In this document: piece by piece, positions 1 through 6,601 of the stretch
Layout: every line of letters begins with the position of its first letter
Position numbering within the stretch: position 1 is the first letter of the stretch
Assembly (NCBI GenBank): GCA_900551505.1
Contig: URWK01000034.1
Span: 1-10,083 of the forward strand
Origin: an uncultured Ruminococcus sp.
Lineage (GTDB): Bacteria > Bacillota > Clostridia > Oscillospirales > Ruminococcaceae
Direction: 5' to 3'
DNA: 10,083 nucleotides
Program-made: the position numbers and the translations under genes
The notes under the pieces: model-generated
Told to the model about the DNA's origin: nothing
Database searches by the model: none
The model's input: only the letters and a program-made list of their open reading frames with translations

Positions 1-94
<94 letters not shown>

Positions 95-270
95 GAAATC
101 TTCCCGTAGCTGAAAATTTCCCGAACTTGCCCCCTAAAAAATTTGACCTCAAATCTACCTTGAAAGAACTTGAACCGCCCGAAATCCCATCAAAAAAATT
201 CGCCCACGAAAACCTGTTCAGAACAAACCTGAATCCCCGGACGAAAATGTTTGATAAAATTTTATTAGGG
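95..270. other. C-rich, G-poor stretch without a supported gene
   Basis: Between 96 and 240 there are 18 G and 45 C, and only one GG dinucleotide, unlike any other part of the window. One + strand frame stays open from the first base to a TAA at 271-273. Its translation is rich in Pro, Lys and Asn and resembles no protein I know; in particular it does not look like the C-terminus of PolC, a common upstream neighbour in Bacillota. The bias is what G over-calling on a leftward read would give, so the sequence is probably a degraded copy of the real upstream region. Bases from about 245 onward look normal. Confidence 0.5.
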
Positions 271-278
271 TAAAAGTC

Positions 279-307
279 TTGATTTTTTCTTTATTGCGTG
301 GTATACT
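279..307 (+). promoter_or_regulatory. Sigma-A promoter of the rimP-nusA-infB operon
   Basis: A -35 box TTGATT (279-284) and a -10 box TATACT (302-307) are separated by exactly 17 nt. TG at 299-300, one base before the -10 box, makes it an extended -10 promoter. Transcription would start near 314-316, giving a rimP leader of roughly 125 nt. It is the best promoter match in the window and stands directly before the first gene. The start site is inferred from box spacing. Confidence 0.75.
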
Positions 308-333
308 ATAATTTAGTAGGATAGAGGAAGCAC

Positions 334-365
334 AAGACCGGATATTTTTTCCGGTCTTTCGTTTT
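334..365 (+). terminator. Terminator-like hairpin in the operon leader (possible attenuator)
   Basis: The arms at 334-342 and 350-358 form a perfect 9-bp stem (AAGACCGGA with TCCGGTCTT) around a 7-nt T-rich loop. It is followed by TCGTTTTA, so the T-tract is interrupted by CG. The hairpin starts about 20 nt after the predicted transcription start and ends about 75 nt before rimP. Since the promoter lies upstream, it would act on this operon's own transcript. Terminators with imperfect T-tracts are the kind NusA tends to stimulate, and nusA is the second gene. I found no convincing competing antiterminator stem. It could also be a simple 5'-stabilising hairpin. Confidence 0.55.
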
Positions 366-396
366 ATGAATGCTCTGCCTTTTAAGGTAAAAGAGA

Positions 397-424
397 TTCA
401 CAAATAATCCGTATAAGCTATAAT
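397..424 (+). promoter_or_regulatory. Possible second promoter just before rimP
   Basis: A perfect TATAAT at 419-424 has TTCACA at 397-402 (5 of 6 matches to TTGACA) 16 nt upstream. The predicted start, near 430-431, falls inside the rimP ribosome binding site GGGAGG (427-432). Such a transcript would translate rimP poorly, if at all, but could feed nusA and later genes while bypassing the leader hairpin. In AT-rich DNA a chance match is quite possible. Confidence 0.3.
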
Positions 425-438
425 CTGGGAGGAAATAA

Positions 439-915
439 ATGAAATTAAAGAAACTCGGTAATACTGAAACGAAGGTTTTTCAGATTGCAAAACCTCTTGC
501 CGATGAACTCGGTTTAGATATCTGGGACATATGCTTTGAAAAAGAAGGTGCTTCATGGTATCTGAGAGTGTTTATTGACAAGCAGGACGGAGTAACAATT
601 GAAGACTGCGAAAACCTCACAAGACCCCTCAATAAGTTGCTTGACGAAGATGATTTCATAAAGCAAAGTTATATTTTTGAAGTAGGTTCGGCAGGGCTTG
701 AAAGAGAACTTAAAAGCGAAGAACATTTCAAAAAATCTGTTGGAGAGAAAGTCACAGTCCGCCTTATAAGACCTTTTAATAATCAGAAAGAATTTGTCGG
801 AACGCTTTCGGATTTCGATAAGGACACGCTTTCGATTGTTTCGGAAGATACGGAAATAAGCTTTACATTCAATGAAGTGGCATTCGTAAAACTTGTTGAT
901 GAATTTGAATTTTAA
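439..915 (+). CDS. rimP: Ribosome maturation factor RimP
   Basis: A 158-residue cytoplasmic protein of the RimP (YlxS/DUF150) family, which binds the 30S subunit and is needed for its late maturation. An N-terminal alpha/beta domain (about 10-90) holds the family signature around GSAGLERELK (83-92), where most members have SSPGLDRPL. The Sm-like beta-barrel C-terminal domain spans about 95-156. Length matches the Bacillus protein. The ATG is set by GGGAGG six bases upstream, in an A-rich context. It is the first gene of the operon and stands 59 nt before nusA, its usual partner. Nothing looks truncated. A long open frame on the opposite strand has no ribosome binding site or recognisable domain and is a shadow. 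Confidence 0.95.
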   Translation: MKLKKLGNTETKVFQIAKPLADELGLDIWDICFEKEGASWYLRVFIDKQDGVTIEDCENLTRPLNKLLDEDDFIKQSYIFEVGSAGLERELKSEEHFKKSVGEKVTVRLIRPFNNQKEFVGTLSDFDKDTLSIVSEDTEISFTFNEVAFVKLVDEFEF

Positions 916-919
916 AAAA

Positions 920-946
920 CTTCTGCGGTCATGAAAAGACTGCAAG
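920..946 (+). other. Imperfect hairpin in the rimP-nusA gap
   Basis: GCGGTC (925-930) pairs with GACTGC (938-943), with one G-U pair, around a 7-nt loop. CTT (920-922) and AAG (944-946) extend the stem beyond a 2-nt bulge. There is no T-tract afterwards, so it is unlikely to terminate. It sits between the rimP stop and the nusA ribosome binding site and could affect processing or stability of the transcript. Confidence 0.4.
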
Positions 947-974
947 TATAATTACACTGGAGGAATCTGTAAAA

Positions 975-2090
975 ATGAGAAGACAGGAAACTAAAAAATC
1001 CGATGAAGATATTCAGAAAGAAAAAAATCAGGCTTTTTTTATGGCTTTAAGGCATCTGGAGCAGGAAAATGATATTCCGATGGACACACTTATCGAAAAG
1101 ATTAAGTCCGCTCTCGAAAAGGCTGTAAGAAAAGTATATGATGACTGCGACAATATACAGATAATCATTGACCAAAATACGGAGGTCTTTTCCATAAAGA
1201 TTATGAAAGTCGTTGTGGAAGATGAACCGCTTGACGGAAATGAAATCAATATTGACGTTGCAAGAAAAGACCACCCGAACGCTTGCGTAGACGATGTTAT
1301 CGAATGGAACGTAAACACCGCACAATTCGGACGTGCTGCCGCTACTGCCGCAAAACAGGCTATTAAAAACGACCTTAAAGACATAAACCGTAACAACTTG
1401 CTCAGTCAGTTTCAGGATAAGGAAAATGAGTGCATAACAGCCCTCGTTACACAGATTGACCAGGAACACGGAACGGTTACACTGCTCTATGACAAGACAG
1501 AACTTTTCCTTTCACGCAAGGAACAGATTCCGGGTGAACTTCTCCGTGAAGGTCAGAGTGTCAAGGTTTATGTAACAGCCATTGTAAACAGAGAAAAGAA
1601 ACAGCCGCTTATACAGATTTCACGTTCAAGAAAAGAACTTGTAAAGAGATTATTTGAAATGAATATTCCGGAAATCTTTGACGGCACTGTCGAAATCAAG
1701 TCCATCTCAAGAGAAGCAGGTTCAAGAACAAAAATTGCGGTATGGTCAAAGGATTCAAACGTTGATGCAGTCGGTGCTTGCATAGGCCCTAAGCGTTCGA
1801 GAATTTCCGCTATAGTAGAAGAACTTAACGGAGAAAAGATTGACATAATCCCTTACAGCGAAAAGCCTGAAGAATTTATCGCAAAGGCTCTCGCACCTGC
1901 CGAAGTCCGCAAGGTTACAATTGCGGAAGACGGTTCAAAGTCATGTTCTGTAATAGTTCCTAACAATCAGCTTTCACTTGCAATAGGCAACAAGGGTCAG
2001 AATGCGAAACTTGCCGCAAAGCTCACAGGATACAGAATTGACATAAAGCCCGAATTTGAAATAGCTGAAGAACAGAAAGAATCAGAATAA
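975..2090 (+). CDS. nusA: Transcription termination/antitermination factor NusA
   Basis: NusA binds RNA polymerase and nascent RNA and modulates pausing, intrinsic termination and antitermination. The 371 residues match the short Bacillota form, without the C-terminal acidic repeats of E. coli NusA. Order: polymerase-binding N-terminal domain (about 20-145), S1 domain (about 151-220, containing GTVTLLYDKTELFLSR), KH1 (REAGSRTK at 246-253, GPKR loop at 271-274) and KH2 (GNKG loop at 338-341). The start at 975 has TGGAGG 11 nt upstream. The family's usual N-terminus aligns only from about residue 20 (AFFMALRHLEQENDIP), leaving a charged extension of about 17-19 residues. The alternative ATG at 1041 has no ribosome binding site and would remove conserved residues. 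The next gene follows after 2 nt. Confidence 0.97.
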   Translation: MRRQETKKSDEDIQKEKNQAFFMALRHLEQENDIPMDTLIEKIKSALEKAVRKVYDDCDNIQIIIDQNTEVFSIKIMKVVVEDEPLDGNEINIDVARKDHPNACVDDVIEWNVNTAQFGRAAATAAKQAIKNDLKDINRNNLLSQFQDKENECITALVTQIDQEHGTVTLLYDKTELFLSRKEQIPGELLREGQSVKVYVTAIVNREKKQPLIQISRSRKELVKRLFEMNIPEIFDGTVEIKSISREAGSRTKIAVWSKDSNVDAVGACIGPKRSRISAIVEELNGEKIDIIPYSEKPEEFIAKALAPAEVRKVTIAEDGSKSCSVIVPNNQLSLAIGNKGQNAKLAAKLTGYRIDIKPEFEIAEEQKESE

Positions 2091-2092
2091 TT

Positions 2093-2365
2093 ATGGCTGT
2101 AAAAAAAGTACCTTTAAGAAAATGTTGCGGTTGCGGAGAGATGAAGCCAAAAAAAGAGCTTATCAGAATAGTAAAATCTCCCGAAGGCGAAATATCGCTT
2201 GACTTTACCGGAAAGAAAGCCGGACGAGGTGCATATATCTGTAAAAGCACCGAGTGCCTTAAAAAAGTAAGAAAATCACGCCGTATAGAAAAAGATTTTT
2301 CATCGGCTATAAGCGATGAACTGTATAAGGAAATGGAAAATGAACTCTCAGAACAGAATTGTTAA
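2093..2365 (+). CDS. rnpM: RNase P modulator RnpM (YlxR/DUF448)
   Basis: A 90-residue basic RNA-binding protein of the YlxR/DUF448 family, always found next to nusA in Bacillota. The Bacillus member has been reported to bind and modulate RNase P, hence RnpM. Signatures present are RKCCGCGEMKPKKELIRIV (9-27) and GRGAYIC (44-50). Four cysteines form two pairs, C11-x2-C14 and C50-x4-C55; several relatives lack some of them, so a bound metal is possible but is inference. The start lies 2 nt after the nusA stop with only a weak purine-rich site inside the end of nusA, implying translational coupling. The acidic tail overlaps the start of ylxQ. Confidence 0.9.
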   Translation: MAVKKVPLRKCCGCGEMKPKKELIRIVKSPEGEISLDFTGKKAGRGAYICKSTECLKKVRKSRRIEKDFSSAISDELYKEMENELSEQNC

Positions 2366-2657
2366 TTTACTGATGATTGCAAGAAAAGCCGGTAAACTTA
2401 TGCTTGGCTTTGATATGGTTTCGGAAGCCCTGAAAACAGGTAAGGCTGCCGCTGTAATATTCAGCGGTGATGCATCGGAAAGAACGAAAAAGGAAGTATT
2501 GTTTCTGATGAAGCGTACTGAAATTTCAGTTCCATGTTATACTCTTACGGAATATACGAAGGAAGCACTCGGTCATTCGCTTGGAAAGATGACGGCGGTT
2601 CTTGCGGTATGTGACGAAGGCTTTTCGGGTCAGATTGCAAAGCTTGTTTCAGACTGA
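2340..2657 (+). CDS. ylxQ: L7Ae-family RNA-binding protein YlxQ
   Basis: A 105-residue protein of the ribosomal L7Ae/L30e/S12e/Gadd45 fold, related to Bacillus YlxQ (RplGA), which binds kink-turn RNA; its cellular role is unclear. Typical features are the N-terminal helix with ARKAGKLMLGFD, the middle VIFSGDASERTKKE, and the C-terminal LGHSLGK followed by VLAVCDEGF. I prefer the ATG at 2340: AAGGAAA lies at 2328-2333, the length matches relatives (about 100), and MNSQNRIVNLL aligns with family N-termini. The in-frame ATG at 2316 would add eight residues (MNCIRKWK) with no good ribosome binding site. From 2340 the gene overlaps rnpM by 26 nt, so the two are translationally linked. Confidence 0.88.
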   Translation: MNSQNRIVNLLMIARKAGKLMLGFDMVSEALKTGKAAAVIFSGDASERTKKEVLFLMKRTEISVPCYTLTEYTKEALGHSLGKMTAVLAVCDEGFSGQIAKLVSD

Positions 2658-2675
2658 ACATAAATATGTATTCAG
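2654..2675 (+). other. Imperfect hairpin over the ylxQ stop codon
   Basis: CTGAACAT (2654-2661) pairs with ATG and TTCAG (2666-2668, 2671-2675), with TA at 2669-2670 bulged and an AAAT loop. The ylxQ TGA stop (2655-2657) lies in the left arm. No T-tract follows. The infB ribosome binding site starts about 8 nt downstream, so ribosomes ending ylxQ would melt the stem; coupling of infB to ylxQ translation is possible. Confidence 0.35.
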
Positions 2676-2702
2676 AAAGATGAAAGGGGGATTGGTTTAT
2701 CC

Positions 2703-5201
2703 ATGGCGATAAAACAGAAACTCACGGAAGTTGCAAAAGATTTGAATATCTCCGCTCAGGAAGTCATTGACATTATAAACGGACTTACCGGTGAATCGAA
2801 AAGAACTACATCGGTTTTGCAGGAAAATGAGATAAATCTGGTTCTGGAGGCGTATTCACAGAGGAATCAGGTTTCGGACTTCAATGAATACTTCAATTCA
2901 AAGAAGACCGATGAACAAATTGATAATGAAAAGGAAGAGTATATGACTAATAACAATAATCATAAAAATAATAATAATAATAACGGTCGCCGTCCCAATA
3001 ACAATAACAACGGCAACGGTCGCCCGAATAACAATGCAGGCGGTAATAACAGAAAGTCTGGTGGCGGAAACGGTCAGAAACCGGTTTCACAGAAGCCAAG
3101 ACAGGAACAACAGCATAAGCCTGCTCAGACAGCCCAGAAACAACAGCACGGTGAACGCACAAAGCTTAACACAAACGTTACAGCATCACAACCGTCAGTA
3201 CCTACAGAAAAGGTTGTAAGAACCGTTGACACAAGGGGAAGTTATGTTGAACTCGACAAGTACAACGAACGTTACGAACAGATGGCAGGCGGTTCAACTC
3301 AGGGCGGCGGAAGACGTTCAAAGGATAATTACACAAAGAAACAGAAGATTACTCAGAAATCCGCTCAGAAGAACAGACAGCAGTTTTCAAGCAAGCGTGA
3401 AACAGAAGCCGAAAAACTCCGCAGACTTGAACTTGAGAGAGCGAGAAAACAACAGCTTAAAGTTCTTATCCCTGACAATATCGTAGTAAGCGAACTTGCG
3501 ACACGCCTTAAAGTAACGGCTACCGAAGTTATAAAGAAGCTTATGGGACTCGGGGTAATGGCTACAATCAATCAGGAAGTAGACTTTGATACAGCGGCAC
3601 TCGTTGCGGAAGAACTCGGTGCTAAGGTTGAAAAGGAAGTTATCGTAACAATCGAGGAAAGACTTATAGACAACAGCGATGACGATGAAGACAATTGCGA
3701 AGAAAGAAGTCCGGTAGTTGTAGTAATGGGACACGTTGACCACGGTAAGACTTCACTGCTTGACAGAATCAGAAATTCAAATGTTACCGAATCGGAAGCA
3801 GGCGGAATTACTCAGCACATAGGAGCTTACAGAGTAAAGGTAAACGATAAGGAAATAACATTCCTTGACACTCCGGGACATGAAGCGTTTACTTCAATGA
3901 GAGCAAGAGGTGCATCTGTTACCGATATTGCAATTCTTGTAGTTGCCGCAGATGACGGAATTATGCCACAGACTGTTGAAGCTATAAATCACGCAAAAGC
4001 TGCAAATGTTTCAATTATCGTAGCGATAAACAAGATGGACAAAATGGGTGCTAATCCCGATAAGGTAAAGCAGGAACTTACGGAACACGGACTTGTAATA
4101 GAAGAATGGGGCGGTGACACAATTTGTGTACCTGTTTCGGCAAAGACAGGCGAAGGCATAGACGATTTGCTTGAAAATGTACTGCTCGTTGCGGAAATGA
4201 AAGAACTGAAAGCCAATCCGCACAGACTTGCGAAAGGTGCTGTAATCGAAGCAAGACTTGACAAGGGCAGAGGGCCGATTGCGACAATCCTCGTACAGAA
4301 CGGAACACTTCACCAGGGCGATGTAATCATTGCGGGAACAGCAGTCGGCAGAATCAGAGTTATGACAGACGACAAGGGCAGAGTTGTAAAAGAAGCAGGT
4401 CCGTCAGTACCGGTTGAAATCACAGGTCTTGCGGAAGTACCTTCAGCAGGCGACACATTCAATGCCGTAGAAGATGAAAAGCTTGCAAGAGAACTCGTTG
4501 AACAGAGAAAACACGAGGCTAAGCAGGAACAGTTCAGTGCATACCAGAAAATCACACTTGATAATCTTTTCAGTCAGATTGCAGAGGGCGAAATAAAGGA
4601 ACTTCCTATTATCGTAAAAGCCGATGTTCAAGGTTCTGTAGAAGCCGTAAAACAGTCACTTGAAAAGCTCTCCAATGAAGAAGTAAGAGTAAAGGTTATT
4701 CATGGTGGTGTAGGTGCGGTTTCCGAAAGTGATGTAATGCTTGCGAATGCATCAAATGCAATTATCGTAGGCTTCAATGTAAGACCTGACCCGGTAGCTT
4801 CCGAAAATGCCGCAAGAGATGGTGTTGATATACGTCTTTACAGAATAATTTACGATGCTATCGAAGAAATCTCAACTGCTATGAAAGGTATGCTTGCTCC
4901 TAAGTTCCGTGAAGTTCAGCAGGGAAGAATCGAAGTAAGACAGGTTTACAAAATTTCAAATGTAGGTACAGTTGCGGGTTGTTACGTTCTCGATGGTAAA
5001 GTTACAAGAACAAGCGAAATCCGTGTTGTAAGAGACGGTATTGTAATCGCCGAAGACAAAATGTCAAGCCTGAAGCGTTTCAAGGACGATGCGAAGGAAG
5101 TTGTAAAGGGATTTGAATGCGGTATCACTCTTGAACATTTCAGCGATATCAAAGAGGGCGATATTTTTGAAGCATTCATGATGGAAGAATACAGAGATTA
5201 A
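2703..5201 (+). CDS. infB: Translation initiation factor IF-2
   Basis: The GTPase that delivers fMet-tRNA to the 30S complex and promotes 50S joining. At 832 residues it is longer than Bacillus IF2 (about 716), mainly because of its linker. Order: first IF2_N domain (1-55); disordered Asn/Gln/Lys-rich linker (about 65-235); basic helix (about 230-252); second IF2_N domain (about 253-308); G domain with G1 GHVDHGKT (343-350), switch I GIT (368-370), G3 DTPGH (389-393), G4 NKMD (443-446) and G5 SAK (479-481); beta-barrel domain II (about 505-600); domain III (about 635-725, GFNVRPD at 690-696); and the C2 fMet-tRNA-binding domain (about 730-832, GFECG at 803-807). All GTPase residues are intact. 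AAAGGGGG ends 12 nt before the ATG. Confidence 0.98.
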   Translation: MAIKQKLTEVAKDLNISAQEVIDIINGLTGESKRTTSVLQENEINLVLEAYSQRNQVSDFNEYFNSKKTDEQIDNEKEEYMTNNNNHKNNNNNNGRRPNNNNNGNGRPNNNAGGNNRKSGGGNGQKPVSQKPRQEQQHKPAQTAQKQQHGERTKLNTNVTASQPSVPTEKVVRTVDTRGSYVELDKYNERYEQMAGGSTQGGGRRSKDNYTKKQKITQKSAQKNRQQFSSKRETEAEKLRRLELERARKQQLKVLIPDNIVVSELATRLKVTATEVIKKLMGLGVMATINQEVDFDTAALVAEELGAKVEKEVIVTIEERLIDNSDDDEDNCEERSPVVVVMGHVDHGKTSLLDRIRNSNVTESEAGGITQHIGAYRVKVNDKEITFLDTPGHEAFTSMRARGASVTDIAILVVAADDGIMPQTVEAINHAKAANVSIIVAINKMDKMGANPDKVKQELTEHGLVIEEWGGDTICVPVSAKTGEGIDDLLENVLLVAEMKELKANPHRLAKGAVIEARLDKGRGPIATILVQNGTLHQGDVIIAGTAVGRIRVMTDDKGRVVKEAGPSVPVEITGLAEVPSAGDTFNAVEDEKLARELVEQRKHEAKQEQFSAYQKITLDNLFSQIAEGEIKELPIIVKADVQGSVEAVKQSLEKLSNEEVRVKVIHGGVGAVSESDVMLANASNAIIVGFNVRPDPVASENAARDGVDIRLYRIIYDAIEEISTAMKGMLAPKFREVQQGRIEVRQVYKISNVGTVAGCYVLDGKVTRTSEIRVVRDGIVIAEDKMSSLKRFKDDAKEVVKGFECGITLEHFSDIKEGDIFEAFMMEEYRD
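2931..2945 (+). promoter_or_regulatory. Internal ribosome binding site and in-frame ATG in infB
   Basis: AAGGA (2931-2935, extending to AAGGAAGAG) stands 7 nt before an in-frame ATG at 2943, codon 81 of infB. This spacing is better than that of the annotated start. Initiation here would give a 752-residue IF2 without the first IF2_N domain, starting directly before the Asn-rich linker. Tandem in-frame IF2 isoforms are known in E. coli and Bacillus subtilis, in the latter from a start near codon 94. The purine-rich codons (Glu-Lys-Glu-Glu) could also make this a chance match. Confidence 0.45.
2949..3050 (+). repeat. AAY-codon low-complexity tract (Asn-rich IF2 linker)
   Basis: Codons 83-116 of infB encode 21 Asn out of 34 residues, broken by two GR(R)P motifs (95-98 and 106-108), as a nearly triplet-repetitive AAT/AAC tract. 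The two Asn-run plus GRP units look like an imperfect internal duplication. Slippage-prone, so the length probably varies between strains. Confidence 0.8.
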
Positions 5202-5219
5202 ACTTACAGGAGGATTAAT

Positions 5220-5573
5220 ATGGCAAGCTTTAAAGTCGGACGTATGGCAGAAGACATAAAAAGAGAAATGACAGCCATACTCAGAGAGTTGAAAGACCCA
5301 AGAATTGCAGAAATGCTTACTATCGTGCGTGTCGAACTTTCAAACGACCTCTCACACTGTAAAATTTTTGTATCATGCTTTGAAGGTTCTGAAAAAGCAA
5401 AACAATCTGTAAAAGGTCTTGAAAGTGCATCAGGATTTATAAGACACGAACTTTTTACAAGACTGAAAATGAGAAAATGCCCTGAACTTAAATTTATAGC
5501 GGACGATTCACTCGAACACAGTGCCGAAATTAACCAGAAGCTCAGGGAACTCATAAAGGAAGAAGATAATTAA
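5220..5573 (+). CDS. rbfA: 30S ribosome-binding factor RbfA
   Basis: A 117-residue assembly factor that binds immature 30S near the 5' helix of 16S rRNA and is important for cold growth. It is a single KH-like domain. Visible signatures are the N-terminal RMAEDIKREMTAIL (8-21), DPRI (26-29), VELSNDLSHCKIFVS (38-52), the helix-kink-helix SASGFIR (69-75) in place of a KH GxxG loop, and PELKFIADDSLEH (88-100). The length is standard. The ribosome binding site ACAGGAGG (5206-5213), six bases before the ATG, is the strongest in the window. It begins 18 nt after infB and is followed by a 65-nt gap with a strong hairpin. Confidence 0.95.
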   Translation: MASFKVGRMAEDIKREMTAILRELKDPRIAEMLTIVRVELSNDLSHCKIFVSCFEGSEKAKQSVKGLESASGFIRHELFTRLKMRKCPELKFIADDSLEHSAEINQKLRELIKEEDN

Positions 5574-5583
5574 ATAAAAGTCG

Positions 5584-5611
5584 GCGGAGGGGAAAATAAT
5601 TTTCTCCCCGC
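5584..5611 (+). other. Strong hairpin between rbfA and nrnA
   Basis: GCGG-A-GGGGAAAA (5584-5596) pairs with TTTTCTCCCCGC (5600-5611): 12 bp with one G-U pair, one bulged A (5588) and a TAA loop. Downstream is TGTAAAATAAAAGG, with no T-tract, so termination in the + direction is unlikely. On the minus strand the stem is followed after three bases by a broken T-rich stretch, but no gene there would use it. It divides the ribosome-factor genes from nrnA-truB-ribF and could be a processing site or a barrier protecting the upstream mRNA. Confidence 0.6.
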
Positions 5612-5638
5612 TGTAAAATAAAAGGAGTCAAAAAATAA

Positions 5639-6601
5639 ATGCAGATTGAATATACCGATGCCATAAATTTTCTTATGAATTGCGATGACGCATATATTCT
5701 TACTCATCAGAGTCCTGATGGCGATACTATCGGTTCGGCATTTGCACTCTGTTATTTACTCAAGGAACTTGGGAAAAGGTCAAAGATAATCTGCCCGGAC
5801 GGTCTGCCCGAAAGATACAATTTCATGTATACGGACTATGAAGAAGCGGATTTTGAACCTGACTGCATTATAGCGGTTGACATTGCCGACCCGAAGCTTT
5901 TAGGAAAATACCGTGAAGTATACGGCGACAAAGTTAATCTCTGCATAGACCACCATTATTCAAATATTCTCTATGCGGAAAAAACATTGCTCAATGCCCA
6001 TGCGGGGGCTACCTGCGAAATCATATACAGATTGATAAACCTTGCGGATATAAGGTGTTCGGATATGATGGCAAGGTGTCTTTATACGGGAATAGCAACC
6101 GACACAGGTTGTTTCAAGTTTGAGAATACCACTGCCGAAACACACAGAATTGTTGCGGAAATGATGGACAACAACCATATCGAATACGCTAAGATAAACA
6201 GGCTTATGTTCGATATAAAAAGCCCTGCAAGACTCAGAGTGGAAAGGCTTGCATTTGATGCAACGGAATTTTACTTTGACGGAAAGTGTGCATTTATGCC
6301 GGTTACGGAAAAGATGCTTGAGGAAAACAATATTACATCAAATGACCTTGAGGGAGTGGCAACACTTCCACTACAGATTGAAGGCGTTGAAGTCGGAGTT
6401 ACCCTGCGTGAGAGGGAAGAGAATGTTTTCAAGGTTTCCATGCGTTCAGGCGGTAAAGCCGATGTTTCGCTTATTGCAGGCAAACTCGGCGGAGGCGGTC
6501 ATATCCGTGCGTCAGGTTGTCTGATGAAAGGCGAACTTCCGGAAGTAAGAAAAAAAATACTCAGCGTTATTGAAACCGCTGTCAAGGAGCAGGATTTATG
6601 A
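5639..6601 (+). CDS. nrnA: DHH/DHHA1 phosphoesterase, NrnA-like (oligoribonuclease / pAp phosphatase)
   Basis: A 320-residue cytoplasmic metal-dependent phosphoesterase. Bacillus NrnA (313 residues) degrades 2-5-nt RNAs and removes the 3'-phosphate of pAp. The DHH domain (about 1-200) shows H23, D27 and D29 (THQSPDGDTIGSA), D81 (AVDIAD), D104-H105-H106 (CIDHHYSN) and D155 (GIATDTGCF), the expected Mn-binding set. The DHHA1 domain (about 210-315) shows GGGGH (284-288) in the substrate-binding loop. AAAGGAG lies 11 nt before the ATG. Its place between rbfA and truB is the common Clostridia/Bacilli order. A cyclic-di-AMP or pApA role (GdpP/DhhP-like) is less likely: there are no PAS or GGDEF parts, although stand-alone DHH proteins differ in substrate. 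Confidence 0.88.
   Translation: MQIEYTDAINFLMNCDDAYILTHQSPDGDTIGSAFALCYLLKELGKRSKIICPDGLPERYNFMYTDYEEADFEPDCIIAVDIADPKLLGKYREVYGDKVNLCIDHHYSNILYAEKTLLNAHAGATCEIIYRLINLADIRCSDMMARCLYTGIATDTGCFKFENTTAETHRIVAEMMDNNHIEYAKINRLMFDIKSPARLRVERLAFDATEFYFDGKCAFMPVTEKMLEENNITSNDLEGVATLPLQIEGVEVGVTLREREENVFKVSMRSGGKADVSLIAGKLGGGGHIRASGCLMKGELPEVRKKILSVIETAVKEQDL

Noticed and set aside
316..438. Riboswitch or antiterminator pairing in the leader
   Set aside because: Only short, broken alternative pairings were found (for example AGCA with TGCT), and these enclose rather than compete with the terminator stem.
553..945. Minus-strand frames opposite rimP, nusA, infB and ribF (for example 553-945, 1028-1396, 3387-3743)
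   Set aside because: No ribosome binding sites or recognisable domains; Phe/Ser/Cys-rich translations typical of antisense shadows of Lys/Glu-rich genes.
2949..3050. AAY triplet tract as a CRISPR-like or satellite repeat
   Set aside because: It is in frame within infB and encodes the Asn-rich linker; there are no regular spacers.
5639..6601. nrnA as a cyclic-di-AMP phosphodiesterase (GdpP-type)
   Set aside because: No membrane, PAS or GGDEF-like domain; length and neighbours fit NrnA.
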